Shown in pieces: positions 1 through 7,121 of a stretch of 18,647 nucleotides of DNA. Source of the DNA: CAZVCG01 sp964649675 (GTDB lineage Bacteria > Pseudomonadota > Alphaproteobacteria > UBA9219); NCBI GenBank assembly GCA_964649675.1, contig CAZYPX010000026.1, positions 1-18,647 of the forward strand, read 5' to 3'. Made by a program: the position numbers and the translations under genes. Position 1 is the stretch's first letter. Every line of letters starts with the position of its first letter. The notes beneath the pieces were generated by a model. The model did not search any database. It was not told the DNA's origin and worked only from the letters and a program-made list of their open reading frames with translations.

Positions 1-244
1 TTTTCTTGCCGGTCAGCTTGACCTTTTCGGCGTTGATGACGATTACGTGGTCGCCGCAATCGACGGACGGCGTAAATGTCGCGCGGTTTTTTCCGCGAAG
101 CGTCGTCGCAATCGCCGCCGCAAGCCTGCCAAGAATGACGCCTTCCGCGTCGAAAAGAACCCAGTTCTTTTTTTGCTCGCCATGCTTAAGCGCAAAGCTT
201 TTCGTTTGCACGCTGGGTTTTGAAAGCCGGATTTTACCCGCCAT
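1..244 (-). CDS. rplM: 50S ribosomal protein L13, 5' part (gene runs off the left edge)
   Basis: The minus-strand reading from an ATG at 244-242 stays open to the window edge and gives about 81 residues beginning MAGKIRLSKPSVQTKS. It contains the L13 hallmarks WVLFDAEGVILGRLA, LRGKNRATFTPSVDCGD and VIVINAEKVKLTGKK. L13 is an early-assembling protein of the large ribosomal subunit and is normally co-transcribed with rpsI (S9), which would lie beyond the left edge. The N-terminus is slightly longer than in many L13 proteins. A short AGG lies just upstream of the ATG, so ribosome binding looks modest. A promoter about 60 nt upstream of the start probably drives the gene on its own. Identification is by recognised family motifs, so certainty is high; only the C-terminal part is missing. 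Confidence 0.93.
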   Translation of the reverse strand, partial: MAGKIRLSKPSVQTKSFALKHGEQKKNWVLFDAEGVILGRLAAAIATTLRGKNRATFTPSVDCGDHVIVINAEKVKLTGKK

Positions 245-303
245 ATTGCACCTGTCTTCCCAAAGCGCCGCGCGGCGGAATGCCGACGGCGGCCAAGGCG
301 GGT

Positions 304-332
304 CTCATACGCACAAGGGCATCCGGAGTCAA
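304..332 (-). promoter_or_regulatory. Predicted sigma70-type promoter of rplM
   Basis: On the minus strand, TTGACT (332-327) and TATGAG (309-304) are separated by exactly 17 nt. They match 5/6 and 4/6 of the TTGACA/TATAAT consensus. A T-rich stretch lies just upstream of the -35 box and could act as an UP element. The predicted transcript begins near 297, giving a leader of about 50 nt before the L13 start. The promoter lies in the gap after the stop of the upstream glycosyltransferase, so rplM need not rely on read-through. Confidence 0.55.
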
Positions 333-371
333 CAAAAAACCAACAAAAATACTGAGCTTTTGCCTGCGGTA

Positions 372-1268
372 TTATTTTACCGTGCCCTTAAGCCCCAGGT
401 TCCCCAGTTGGCTTAAAACCCATGGTTTCGACAGCCTCCCCCACAGCAAAGCGTCCAAAGCCCACAGAACAGGCTGGGGATAGGCATGCCCAAAGTTTTC
501 GTGAAAATAATGGATAAAACTCCGGATTCTGCTTTTTTGACCATCCATGTCGAACGTCCCTTTTCCGTCCGATTGCTTTTCGGCAACAATATCGGGCGCA
601 TAAAACACCTTGCCTTCGGCTCTTTGCAAACGGAGGCAAAAGTCCATGTCATCTATGTCGGCACAATACTTTTCGTTGAACCCGCGAAGGCTGGTAAAAT
701 CTTTTGCGGAAACAAACAAACATGACCCGGTAACGGCCGGAACTTCGACCAAGTCTTCGGGAACTGGCTCCTCCGCAAGGCTCAGCCTTAGGGAAGGAAA
801 AAAAGACGTCAGCAATAGGCCTTCAGCGATCGCAACCAGCGGCGTTAAAATGCGCCTGCGACCGCTTGGACATTCGGCGCCCCTTCTATCAAGCAGACGT
901 GCGCCAATCGCGCACGGCGTCAGTTTTTGGGCGCGTTTATCGCACAACAACTCGACGGCGTTCGGGGCAAGCAATACGCCCGGACGCACAAACAGCAATG
1001 CGTTGCCGCGCGCGGCTTTTGCGCCCAGATTATTGCCTGCGGCAAGACCTATATTGCCTTGTCCCCTGACGACCCTAAGGCGGGGGTCACTCTTGGCGAT
1101 CTCGGCGAACCACGCTTCAGCGGCTTTCGTGGATCCGTTGTTGACAAGGATAATTTCGATGGGAGAAGTTTGCGCCAACAACGAATCAACCGTCGGCTCA
1201 AGCGCTTGGCCGTCATAATGGGTCACCATGATAACCGATGTCAGGCGCGAATCGCTGGGTTCCGGCAT
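372..1268 (-). CDS. GT2-family glycosyltransferase (rhamnosyltransferase-like)
   Basis: A 298-residue GT-A fold glycosyltransferase, probably cytoplasmic or peripheral, adding a sugar to a surface polysaccharide. The N-terminal part has the family order: SVIMVTHYDG (11-20), LVNNGST (41-47), GNIGLAAGNNLGAKAARG (71-88), then ADIDDMDFCLRL near residue 240, which matches the catalytic-base region usually written as EDVDLCLR. A canonical AGGAGG (1282-1277) lies 8 nt before the ATG at 1268 but only 2 nt before the ATG at 1274, so I chose the inner start; the open frame reaches 1400 without a ribosome site. Oddity: the segment normally carrying the metal-binding Asp (as in LNPD) reads FVRPGV at 93-98, and the usual VDN reads VNN, so two family acidic residues are missing. 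It is divergent from the wecA/capD-like pair and likely belongs to the same polysaccharide locus. The acceptor cannot be told from sequence. Confidence 0.85.
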   Translation of the reverse strand: MPEPSDSRLTSVIMVTHYDGQALEPTVDSLLAQTSPIEIILVNNGSTKAAEAWFAEIAKSDPRLRVVRGQGNIGLAAGNNLGAKAARGNALLFVRPGVLLAPNAVELLCDKRAQKLTPCAIGARLLDRRGAECPSGRRRILTPLVAIAEGLLLTSFFPSLRLSLAEEPVPEDLVEVPAVTGSCLFVSAKDFTSLRGFNEKYCADIDDMDFCLRLQRAEGKVFYAPDIVAEKQSDGKGTFDMDGQKSRIRSFIHYFHENFGHAYPQPVLWALDALLWGRLSKPWVLSQLGNLGLKGTVK

Positions 1269-1276
1269 AGGCATTG

Positions 1277-1282
1277 CCTCCT
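1277..1282 (-). promoter_or_regulatory. Shine-Dalgarno deciding the GT2 start
   Basis: A perfect AGGAGG on the minus strand is followed by two in-frame ATGs. Spacing is 2 nt to the first (1274) and 8 nt to the second (1268), so the second is the better start. Confidence 0.6.
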
Positions 1283-1299
1283 TAAACAAGCTATCGCAT

Positions 1300-1328
1300 A
1301 GTGTAGAAGCTCGCGCAAACGAACACAA
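1300..1328 (-). promoter_or_regulatory. Candidate sigma70-type promoter of the GT2 gene
   Basis: On the minus strand TTGTGT (1328-1323) and TACACT (1305-1300) are 17 nt apart. The expected transcript start is about 25 nt before the GT2 start codon, leaving room for the AGGAGG site. The plus strand of the same gap holds a perfect TATAAT (1341-1346) that could serve the divergent gene, but I found no good -35 box for it. Confidence 0.35.
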
Positions 1329-1387
1329 GACGACCAAGGTTATAATACCGCCATAATACCCCCCCGCCCAAACCCCGGCTACGCCCC

Positions 1388-2389
1388 ATGATCGATTCAC
1401 CCCTCTTCCTTCCTTTGGCTCTTCCGGGCGCTTATCTGGCCTCGGCGGTCACAACTGCCCTTGTGCGCAGGCATCTGGTGCGCCATCAGGTGCTTGACCG
1501 GCCCAACGAGCGCAGCATGCACACGGAACCCGTTCCACGCGGGGGCGGCCTTGCGATTTTAATCGTGCTTTTCGCAGGACTGGCGTTCGTTCTTCAGGAC
1601 AAGCTCCTGCAGGCGCCAACGTCATGGATTCTGGCCTCCGTCCTCCTTCTCGCTTTTGTGTCATGGATCGACGACAGGCAACATGTCAGCCCCGTCTTGC
1701 GGCTTGGAGCGCATATCGTGGCGGCGTTTACGGGAAGTTTGGCCTTTCCCGACGACGCGCTGCTCTTTTCGGGCCTTTTGCCTTTTTGGGCTGATCGGCT
1801 TGTTATCGTCGCGGTGTGGGCATGGTTCATCAACCTGTCGAACTTTATGGACGGCATCGACGGCATCGCCGCGTCCGAAACCATCAGCCTTGTCACGGGC
1901 GTCGCGCTGTTGCTTGGCGTTCTTCTGCATCACGACCCCTTCATCATCGCCTTGCAAACGTTGCTGCTGGGCGCCTGTTGCGGTTTTCTGGCGTTCAACT
2001 GGCATCCCGCAAAAATATTTCTGGGCGACGTGGGCAGTGTGCCACTCGGCTTCATCACAGGCTTTCTCTTGCTTCAGGTGGCGTTGCTGGGCTACCCCCT
2101 GCCCGCTTTGATCCTTCCCTTGTACTATCTTGCCGACAGTGGCGTCACGCTCGTCGGCCGCATTATAAAAAGGGAAAAATTCTGGCAACCTCACCGCCAG
2201 CATTTCTACCAGCGCGCGGCGCAAGGCGCAGGACGCCACGATCCTGTCGTGATCTGGATTCAGCTCACAAATCTCGCGCTGATCGCCACGGCGCTGATTT
2301 CTTTGTCGCAACCTTGGACAGGGGCAGGCCTGGCGATCATTTTGGTTGCCCTTTTGCTGGCGCGGATGCATAAATCGGCGCCTCAATGA
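1388..2389 (+). CDS. Polyprenyl-phosphate sugar-1-phosphate transferase (WecA/WbpL/MraY family, GT4)
   Basis: A 333-residue integral membrane enzyme, mostly hydrophobic with about ten predicted membrane helices. The family transfers a HexNAc-1-phosphate from its UDP-sugar to undecaprenyl phosphate on the cytoplasmic face, starting O-antigen or related glycan synthesis. Motifs in order: DRPNERSMHTEPVPRGGG (37-54), WIDDR (93-97, metal/lipid-binding DD), NFMDGIDG (152-159), FLGDVGS (211-217) and HRQHFYQR (269-276, the His-rich cytoplasmic loop of bacterial WecA-type enzymes). The length fits the family. The absence of MraY-specific features and the partnership with a CapD/WbpM-type gene favour a WbpL/WecA-like role over peptidoglycan synthesis. 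The stop overlaps the next start as ATGA, implying translational coupling. The ribosome site before ATG 1388 is weak. The exact sugar donor (GlcNAc, QuiNAc or FucNAc) cannot be read from sequence. Confidence 0.9.
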   Translation: MIDSPLFLPLALPGAYLASAVTTALVRRHLVRHQVLDRPNERSMHTEPVPRGGGLAILIVLFAGLAFVLQDKLLQAPTSWILASVLLLAFVSWIDDRQHVSPVLRLGAHIVAAFTGSLAFPDDALLFSGLLPFWADRLVIVAVWAWFINLSNFMDGIDGIAASETISLVTGVALLLGVLLHHDPFIIALQTLLLGACCGFLAFNWHPAKIFLGDVGSVPLGFITGFLLLQVALLGYPLPALILPLYYLADSGVTLVGRIIKREKFWQPHRQHFYQRAAQGAGRHDPVVIWIQLTNLALIATALISLSQPWTGAGLAIILVALLLARMHKSAPQ

Positions 2390-4284
2390 TACGTCCATCC
2401 TTTCGCATCAGCCGTCGTGGTCTGGCTTTTTCCCACGACATCCTTATGGCCGGGCTTTCGTTCGTGCTTGCGCTCTATTTGCGTCTGGGCGACGAGATCC
2501 TGAACCTTCCTGCGAACGATCTGGTCACGTCCACAGCCTTGTTTACGCTGACGTGCGCGGTCGTTTTTTTTGCAAGCGGCCTCTACCGCGGGGTCTGGGC
2601 CTTTGCCTCGCTGCGGGATTTGACGCAGATTTTCCGCGCCATTTCGCTGGCCATCGCCGTATTCGCGCTCGCGGGTTTCTTGTTCTCGCGTCTCGAAGGC
2701 ATCCCCCGTTCGGCGCCCTTCATCACATGGTTCATCCTGTTGGCGGGCCTTGGGGGGCCGCGCATGGCCTTCCGCCTGTTGCGGGAAAGGCGGCTGAGCG
2801 CCTTATGGGAACGCTCAGGCGGGGGACGGGTAAACGTGATGGTTGTCGGCGACGGCGACGAGGCCGACATCTTCATCCGCGCGGTGCACAGCAACCCGCA
2901 AGCGCCCTTTCATATCGTCGGGGTTCTGGGTAAAGACAAGCGCCGCGTAGGACGCAACATTCAGGGTATCGAGGTTCGGGGCACCCTCGACGATCTCCCC
3001 GCTGTTGTGGACAAGCTCCGTGTGCGCGATCTCGCGCCGAGCCGACTGATCTTGACGCGCGCGATAGCGCGACTCAACGGCTCTGCGGTTGCGGATTTGC
3101 TTGAGCAGAGCGCCGCGCTTGGCCTCAGCCTGTCCCGCGTTCCCAATCTGACCGAAATCCGCGACGATCTTGGCGCGGGTCAAACCGTCCGCGATCAGCC
3201 CATCGCGCTTGAAGACCTTCTGGGCCGCCCCGAAACGATTTTGAACCGTCAGGCCATCGGCGACCTTGTGCACGAACGCCGTATTCTCGTCACCGGCGCG
3301 GGAGGATCCATAGGCTCCGAGCTTGTGCGGCAAATCGCCGAACTCGCGCCTTCCCGTCTGGCGCTTCTCGACGTCAGCGAATACAATCTTTACCGCATCG
3401 AGACGGAAATTCGGGATTCCTGGCCTACCCTTTCGATCAGCGCTTTCATCGCCGACGTGCGGGATAAGGCGCGTCTGGCGCAGATCTTTCGCGACGAAAA
3501 GCCCCAGCTCGTGTTCCATGCCGCCGCGATCAAGCACGTGCCTTTGTCCGAGTCCAACGTTCGTGAAGCCATTTTGACCAACGTCATAGGCACGCGCCTT
3601 GTGGCCGATTGCGCTTTAGCCGCCGACGTCGACGCCATGGTCCAGATTTCCACGGACAAAGCCGTGCGCCCCGCAAACGTCATGGGCGCGACGAAACGTC
3701 TTGCGGAAATGTATTGTCAGGCGCTCGACCTCCATACGACCGGCACACGCTTCATCACGGTCCGTTTCGGCAACGTGCTGGGGTCGACGGGTTCGGTCGT
3801 CCCGCGATTTCAGGAACAATTAGCGAAAGGCGGTCCTCTCACCGTAACGCATCCAGATATCACGCGCTATTTCATGACCGTACGCGAAGCGGTGGAGCTT
3901 GTGCTGCAAGCCTCGGCGCTCGGCGTGCAGCCTGGCGACCAGCGGGGCAAGGTTCTCGTTCTTGACATGGGCAAACCCGTCAAGATCGCCGACCTTGCGC
4001 GCCAGATGATCCGTTTGGCCGGACTGCGTCCCGACGAAGACGTCAAAATCGCTTACACGGGACTCCGCCCGGGCGAAAAATTGTATGAAGAGCTTTTTTC
4101 ACCCTATGAAGAGCTTGTGCCCTCCTCCGCCGACGGCGTGCGGATCGCCACTTCGCCGACCGTTGAATTGGTTAACCTCCAGCAATCCTTGGGGCAATTC
4201 GCGACCTTGCTGCAAGCCGGCATGCCCGAGTCTCAAGCCATCGCGCGCCTTGAAGAGCTGGTCCCTGAATTCAAGCGCGCCTAA
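2386..4284 (+). CDS. Nucleotide-sugar 4,6-dehydratase/epimerase, CapD/WbpM/PglF family, membrane-anchored
   Basis: A 632-residue protein with the full CapD/WbpM architecture. An N-terminal membrane region of about four helices (roughly 15-125) is followed by a first Rossmann-like domain starting VMVVGDGDEAD (151-161) and a C-terminal extended SDR catalytic domain. The latter shows the NAD(P)-binding TGAGGSIGSE (303-312), HAAAIKHVPLSE (378-389), STDKAVRPANVMGATKR (422-438, holding the S...M...K active-site arrangement typical of WbpM-type dehydratases rather than YxxxK) and RFGNVLGSTGSV (460-471). Such enzymes convert UDP-GlcNAc to the 4-keto-6-deoxy sugar used for QuiNAc, FucNAc or bacillosamine. 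The 4-nt overlap with the upstream WecA/WbpL-type gene mirrors the WbpL-WbpM partnership known from Pseudomonas O-antigen loci. Full length, no damage seen. Confidence 0.92.
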   Translation: MIRPSFRISRRGLAFSHDILMAGLSFVLALYLRLGDEILNLPANDLVTSTALFTLTCAVVFFASGLYRGVWAFASLRDLTQIFRAISLAIAVFALAGFLFSRLEGIPRSAPFITWFILLAGLGGPRMAFRLLRERRLSALWERSGGGRVNVMVVGDGDEADIFIRAVHSNPQAPFHIVGVLGKDKRRVGRNIQGIEVRGTLDDLPAVVDKLRVRDLAPSRLILTRAIARLNGSAVADLLEQSAALGLSLSRVPNLTEIRDDLGAGQTVRDQPIALEDLLGRPETILNRQAIGDLVHERRILVTGAGGSIGSELVRQIAELAPSRLALLDVSEYNLYRIETEIRDSWPTLSISAFIADVRDKARLAQIFRDEKPQLVFHAAAIKHVPLSESNVREAILTNVIGTRLVADCALAADVDAMVQISTDKAVRPANVMGATKRLAEMYCQALDLHTTGTRFITVRFGNVLGSTGSVVPRFQEQLAKGGPLTVTHPDITRYFMTVREAVELVLQASALGVQPGDQRGKVLVLDMGKPVKIADLARQMIRLAGLRPDEDVKIAYTGLRPGEKLYEELFSPYEELVPSSADGVRIATSPTVELVNLQQSLGQFATLLQAGMPESQAIARLEELVPEFKRA

Positions 4285-4323
4285 GGACTGGATATCGCCG
4301 CCGCATCTTGCCAAACTGGCGGC

Positions 4324-4935
4324 ATGACAGGCTCTCAGGATTCCTTGCGCCACGAAAAAAAAGATCTTCGCGCGCGAATGCTTGCGCTTCGCGCCGATGA
4401 GGCCCCCAAACATCGCGGGGAGGCTTTGGCCGTTCGCGATCTTTTTCTGAAAACCTTCGCGCTGCCTCGTGAAACCTGCGTGGCTCTTACGATCGCGCAC
4501 AAACACGAAATCGACCCCATGCCTTTAGGCCTGGCGCTTTTATCCGAAGGTCACACGTTATGCCTCCCCGCCGTTTCAGGCAAAGGCTTGCCTCTTGACT
4601 TTCGCCTTTGGCGCCCGGGCGATCCCTTGGTTCCCGGACCGTCCAGCATCCCCCAGCCGCCTGAGAAAGCAACACCCGCAACGCCGTCGCTGCTCCTTGT
4701 GCCTTTGCTGGCTTTTGACCGGCGCGCCAACAGGCTTGGGCAAGGCGGGGGCTATTACGACCGTACGCTTGTCAGGTTGCGCAAAGAAAAAAGCGTTTTG
4801 GCGGTGGGTCTTGGCTACGCCTTTCAAGAGATTTCCTCCGTACCCACAGGCCCTTACGACATACGACTGGACACCGTGGTTTCCGAACGCGAGGTTATCT
4901 GGCCTGCGCAAGACAACGTTCCGCATCGGCCATAA
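4324..4935 (+). CDS. ygfA: 5-formyltetrahydrofolate cyclo-ligase
   Basis: A 203-residue protein of the MTHFS family, which uses ATP to turn 5-formyl-THF into 5,10-methenyl-THF and so returns this storage or inhibitory folate to the one-carbon pool. Visible family signatures are the basic N-terminal helix (HEKKDLRARM, 10-19), a HEIDP motif (61-65), LLVPLLAFD (124-132) and the nucleotide/folate loop GQGGGYYDR (139-147). The size is normal. It starts 39 nt after capD on the same strand, so it may be transcribed with the polysaccharide genes, although the functional link is not obvious. In many proteobacteria this gene follows 6S RNA; here the gap before it is far too short for one. The Shine-Dalgarno is weak (TGGCGGC). 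The symbol ygfA (also fau) is assigned by family only. Confidence 0.9.
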   Translation: MTGSQDSLRHEKKDLRARMLALRADEAPKHRGEALAVRDLFLKTFALPRETCVALTIAHKHEIDPMPLGLALLSEGHTLCLPAVSGKGLPLDFRLWRPGDPLVPGPSSIPQPPEKATPATPSLLLVPLLAFDRRANRLGQGGGYYDRTLVRLRKEKSVLAVGLGYAFQEISSVPTGPYDIRLDTVVSEREVIWPAQDNVPHRP

Positions 4936-4996
4936 TTACGGCGCATTTTGGTTCGTAACTTCTTCCTAGAGACATCACCCATCCAAGGAGAAAAAA

Positions 4997-5392
4997 ATGA
5001 CGTCATCTTTGAAAAAACTTAGCTGTCTCGGCGTGTTGGGTTGCCTGTTGGCCTTGCCCGCCATGGCGCAGGAATCCGGAGCCGAAGCGACGCCCGAACC
5101 GAACCAAGGGGCTGAAATGAGCGCCGAAATGAAAGAAACGCGCGAAAAAATGCGTGAGCGCCGCGAAAACATGAAATCCAACCGCGAAAAGCTTCGCGAA
5201 GACCGCGCGGACATGGAAAAAGATCACGAAAAGATAAAGGAATTGCGTGCCGAACGCCGCGAAAAAGCGAAAGCCCAACGCGAGGAAAGAAGGGCCAAAC
5301 GGGAAGAAGCCCGCAAAAAACGTCAGGAAATGCGGCAACAAAACGTGACTCCCGCGACCCCGGCCGAACCGGCATCACCCGCGTCCGAATAA
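4997..5392 (+). CDS. Secreted, highly charged heptad-repeat (coiled-coil) protein of unknown function
   Basis: A 131-residue protein with a good AGGAGA Shine-Dalgarno before ATG 4997. Residues 1-24 look like a Sec signal peptide (KK, hydrophobic core, ALPAMA|QE cleavage after A24); VLGC (13-16) is only a poor lipobox. After a short Pro/Glu linker, residues 41-115 are almost entirely Glu, Arg, Lys, Asp and Met in 7-residue units such as REKMRER, RENMKSN and REKLRED, with Met, Leu or Ile at one fixed position in the first five units. The later units lose that hydrophobic position and resemble a single alpha helix held by Glu-Arg/Lys pairs. A Pro/Ala-rich tail (117-131) ends the protein. It probably lies in the periplasm or on the envelope. 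I recognise no family. It may be a structural spacer or an envelope-stress-type periplasmic protein, but that is a guess. Confidence 0.8.
   Translation: MTSSLKKLSCLGVLGCLLALPAMAQESGAEATPEPNQGAEMSAEMKETREKMRERRENMKSNREKLREDRADMEKDHEKIKELRAERREKAKAQREERRAKREEARKKRQEMRQQNVTPATPAEPASPASE
5141..5245 (+). repeat. Five degenerate 21-nt tandem units encoding heptads
   Basis: Within the secreted coiled-coil gene, related octamers recur at exact 21-nt steps. CGCGAAAA starts at 5141, 5162 and 5183, CGCGCGGA at 5204 and CACGAAAA at 5225. Each unit encodes one heptad beginning R-E/A-x-M/L (H-E-K-I in the last). A weaker sixth unit begins at 5246. This suggests growth of the coiled coil by internal duplication. 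Confidence 0.6.
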
Positions 5393-5420
5393 CGTTTTCG
5401 GGAAGCCGGTATCTTTATGC

Positions 5421-5451
5421 AAAACGCCCGAAGTTTCCTTCGGGCGTTTTT
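5421..5451. terminator. Bidirectional rho-independent terminator
   Basis: AAAACGCCCGAA (5421-5432) pairs perfectly with TTCGGGCGTTTT (5439-5450) around a 6-nt loop. There is a T-run on the right for plus transcripts and an A-run on the left that gives a T-run on the minus strand. It lies between the converging ends of the secreted coiled-coil gene (stop at 5392) and lysS (stop at 5457), so it can end both. Confidence 0.9.
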
Positions 5452-5456
5452 GTCGC

Positions 5457-6950
5457 CTACTCCAACGGCCGCATCGTCGGGAACGCGATGACTTCGCGGA
5501 TCGACAGGCTATCCGTCAACAGCATCGCCAAACGGTCAATGCCGATGCCAAGCCCGCCCATCGGCGGCATGCCGAACGCCAGCGCTTTGATGAAGTCGTC
5601 ATCGATCGGGTGCGGAGGATCGTCGGGACCTCGCTTTTGTTCGGCCTGTTCAAGGAAGCGAGCGCGTTGTTCGCGCGGATCGTTCAACTCGGAAAACGCG
5701 TTGGCGATTTCCCAACCGTTGACATACGTCTCAAAACGTTGCGCAACCAGTTTGCGATCCGGCCACGCTTTGGCAAGCGGCGAGATTTCCTTTGGCAAGT
5801 CACCGACATGCGTGGGCTGGACAAGTTTATCTTCCACCTTCTCGCCGAACACAGCCTCGACCACCTGTCCCCAGCTGTAGCCCTCCTCGGTATGCACGCC
5901 GATTTTTTTAGCCGCTTCGCGCGCGGCTTTCGGATCGGGAATGGCGTCAAGATCAAGCCTTGTGTGTTCACGGATAAGCTCGACCATGCCCTTGCGCGGC
6001 CATGGCGGGGTAAAGTCGATTTCCTTATCGCTGAATTTGACCTTTGCCGCGCCGTGCAACGTCATTGCCGCGTTATAGATGATCGCCTCGGTAATCTCGA
6101 TCATCGCCGTGAAATCCACATACGCCTGATAAAGCTCCATCGTCGTGAATTCGGGATTGTGCTTGGGGCTAAGGCCTTCGTTACGGAAACAGCGGTTGAT
6201 CTCATAAATCTTTTCCGACACGCCGCCGATAACAAGGCGCTTCAGGTGCAATTCGGGCGCGATGCGCATGTAAAGCGGCATGTCGAGCGCGTTATGGTGC
6301 GTCACGAAAGGCTTGGCGATGGCGCCGCCTGCGATGACGTGCAGCATCGGCGTTTCGACTTCGAGGAATCCCTTTTCATCCAGAAACCGGCGCATCGACG
6401 ACACCAGCCTGTACCGCGCGCGCAGCGTTTCACGTGTGCGCTCGCTGGCTACCAGATCCTGTTCGCGGTGACGAAAACGTGCATCGACGTCTTTCAGTCC
6501 GTGAAATTTCTCCGGCGGCGGGATAAGCGCTTTGCTAAGCACCGTTAGCTCCTCCGCGTCCACCGTGATCTCGCCGCGCGGCGTGCGGCGCACAAGTCCC
6601 TTCACGCCGATAATGTCGCCGAGGTCCAAGAGCTTTAAAAGTTCCGCGTTTTCCGACGATATAGTCTTCAGGTCATGGAAAATCTGTAAGCGGTCGGTGT
6701 CGTCCAGAATGACGATGAACATACCGTTGTTGCGGATAGCCATAATGCGTCCCGCGACGTTGACGCGCTTATCCGTCTTTTCGCCTGCCGCGAGATGCTC
6801 GAACTCATTCTTGACCTTTTCGTTCGAATAGTTCTTGTCGAACTTGGTAATATGAAACGGATCACCATACAGCTCGGTGATTTTTTCAAGCTTGGCTGTG
6901 CGGCGAACAACCTCATCGCCTTCAGATAACGGCGCAACAGATTCAGACAT
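5457..6950 (-). CDS. lysS: Lysyl-tRNA synthetase, class II
   Basis: A 497-residue class II LysRS that charges tRNA-Lys with lysine in the cytoplasm. The N-terminal OB-fold anticodon-binding domain spans about 60-150 (VNVAGRIMAIRNNGMFIVIL). Then come motif 1 around GFLEVETPMLHVIAGGA (194-210), the lysine pocket segment PLYMRIAPELHLKRLVIGG (225-243), motif 2 CFRNEGLSPKHNPEFTTMEL (254-273) and motif 3 GMPPMGGLGIGIDRLAMLL (460-478). All are intact and the length is normal. It starts at ATG 6950 behind a GAGAGAAC purine stretch and ends just before a shared terminator. To my knowledge most alphaproteobacteria instead use the unrelated class I enzyme (LysK), so class II here, if the host is an alphaproteobacterium, is noteworthy. 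Confidence 0.96.
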   Translation of the reverse strand: MSESVAPLSEGDEVVRRTAKLEKITELYGDPFHITKFDKNYSNEKVKNEFEHLAAGEKTDKRVNVAGRIMAIRNNGMFIVILDDTDRLQIFHDLKTISSENAELLKLLDLGDIIGVKGLVRRTPRGEITVDAEELTVLSKALIPPPEKFHGLKDVDARFRHREQDLVASERTRETLRARYRLVSSMRRFLDEKGFLEVETPMLHVIAGGAIAKPFVTHHNALDMPLYMRIAPELHLKRLVIGGVSEKIYEINRCFRNEGLSPKHNPEFTTMELYQAYVDFTAMIEITEAIIYNAAMTLHGAAKVKFSDKEIDFTPPWPRKGMVELIREHTRLDLDAIPDPKAAREAAKKIGVHTEEGYSWGQVVEAVFGEKVEDKLVQPTHVGDLPKEISPLAKAWPDRKLVAQRFETYVNGWEIANAFSELNDPREQRARFLEQAEQKRGPDDPPHPIDDDFIKALAFGMPPMGGLGIGIDRLAMLLTDSLSIREVIAFPTMRPLE

Positions 6951-7019
6951 TGTTCTCTCTCAATTATTCGACCATCGCCCTAAAAACAGCGCAAAAGCCT
7001 GTCGGCATCATTACGTCAA

Positions 7020-7035
7020 TTCCGCTTTCGCGGAA
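7020..7035 (-). other. Small hairpin with GAAA tetraloop in the lysS leader region
   Basis: On the minus strand TTCCGC-GAAA-GCGGAA forms a perfect 6-bp stem closed by a GNRA-type loop, about 70 nt upstream of the lysS start codon. It sits in the 171-nt gap between the methyltransferase and lysS. Whether it is a leader element, part of an mRNA processing site or chance cannot be decided from one sequence. No T-tract follows, so it is not an intrinsic terminator. Confidence 0.3.
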
Positions 7036-7121
7036 ATCCAGCGCGAGCGTCAGCGAGCATATGAGGCCAAACCAATGGAAACAAGTGTGTTTTTAAGACC
7101 GGCACATGCAAAACGGGAGCG

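Noticed and set aside
5638..5655. GTTC-N5-GTTC as a possible LexA box
   Set aside because: The spacing is not the N7 of the alphaproteobacterial consensus and the site lies within lysS coding sequence.
5610..6548. A 312-codon plus-strand frame opposite lysS
   Set aside because: Antisense shadow of a complete lysS; Arg/His/Phe-rich composition with no recognisable domain.
7043..7058. GCGAGC-GTCA-GCGAGC direct repeat upstream of lysS
   Set aside because: Two 6-nt copies only, with no further units; too short to call a repeat element or binding site.
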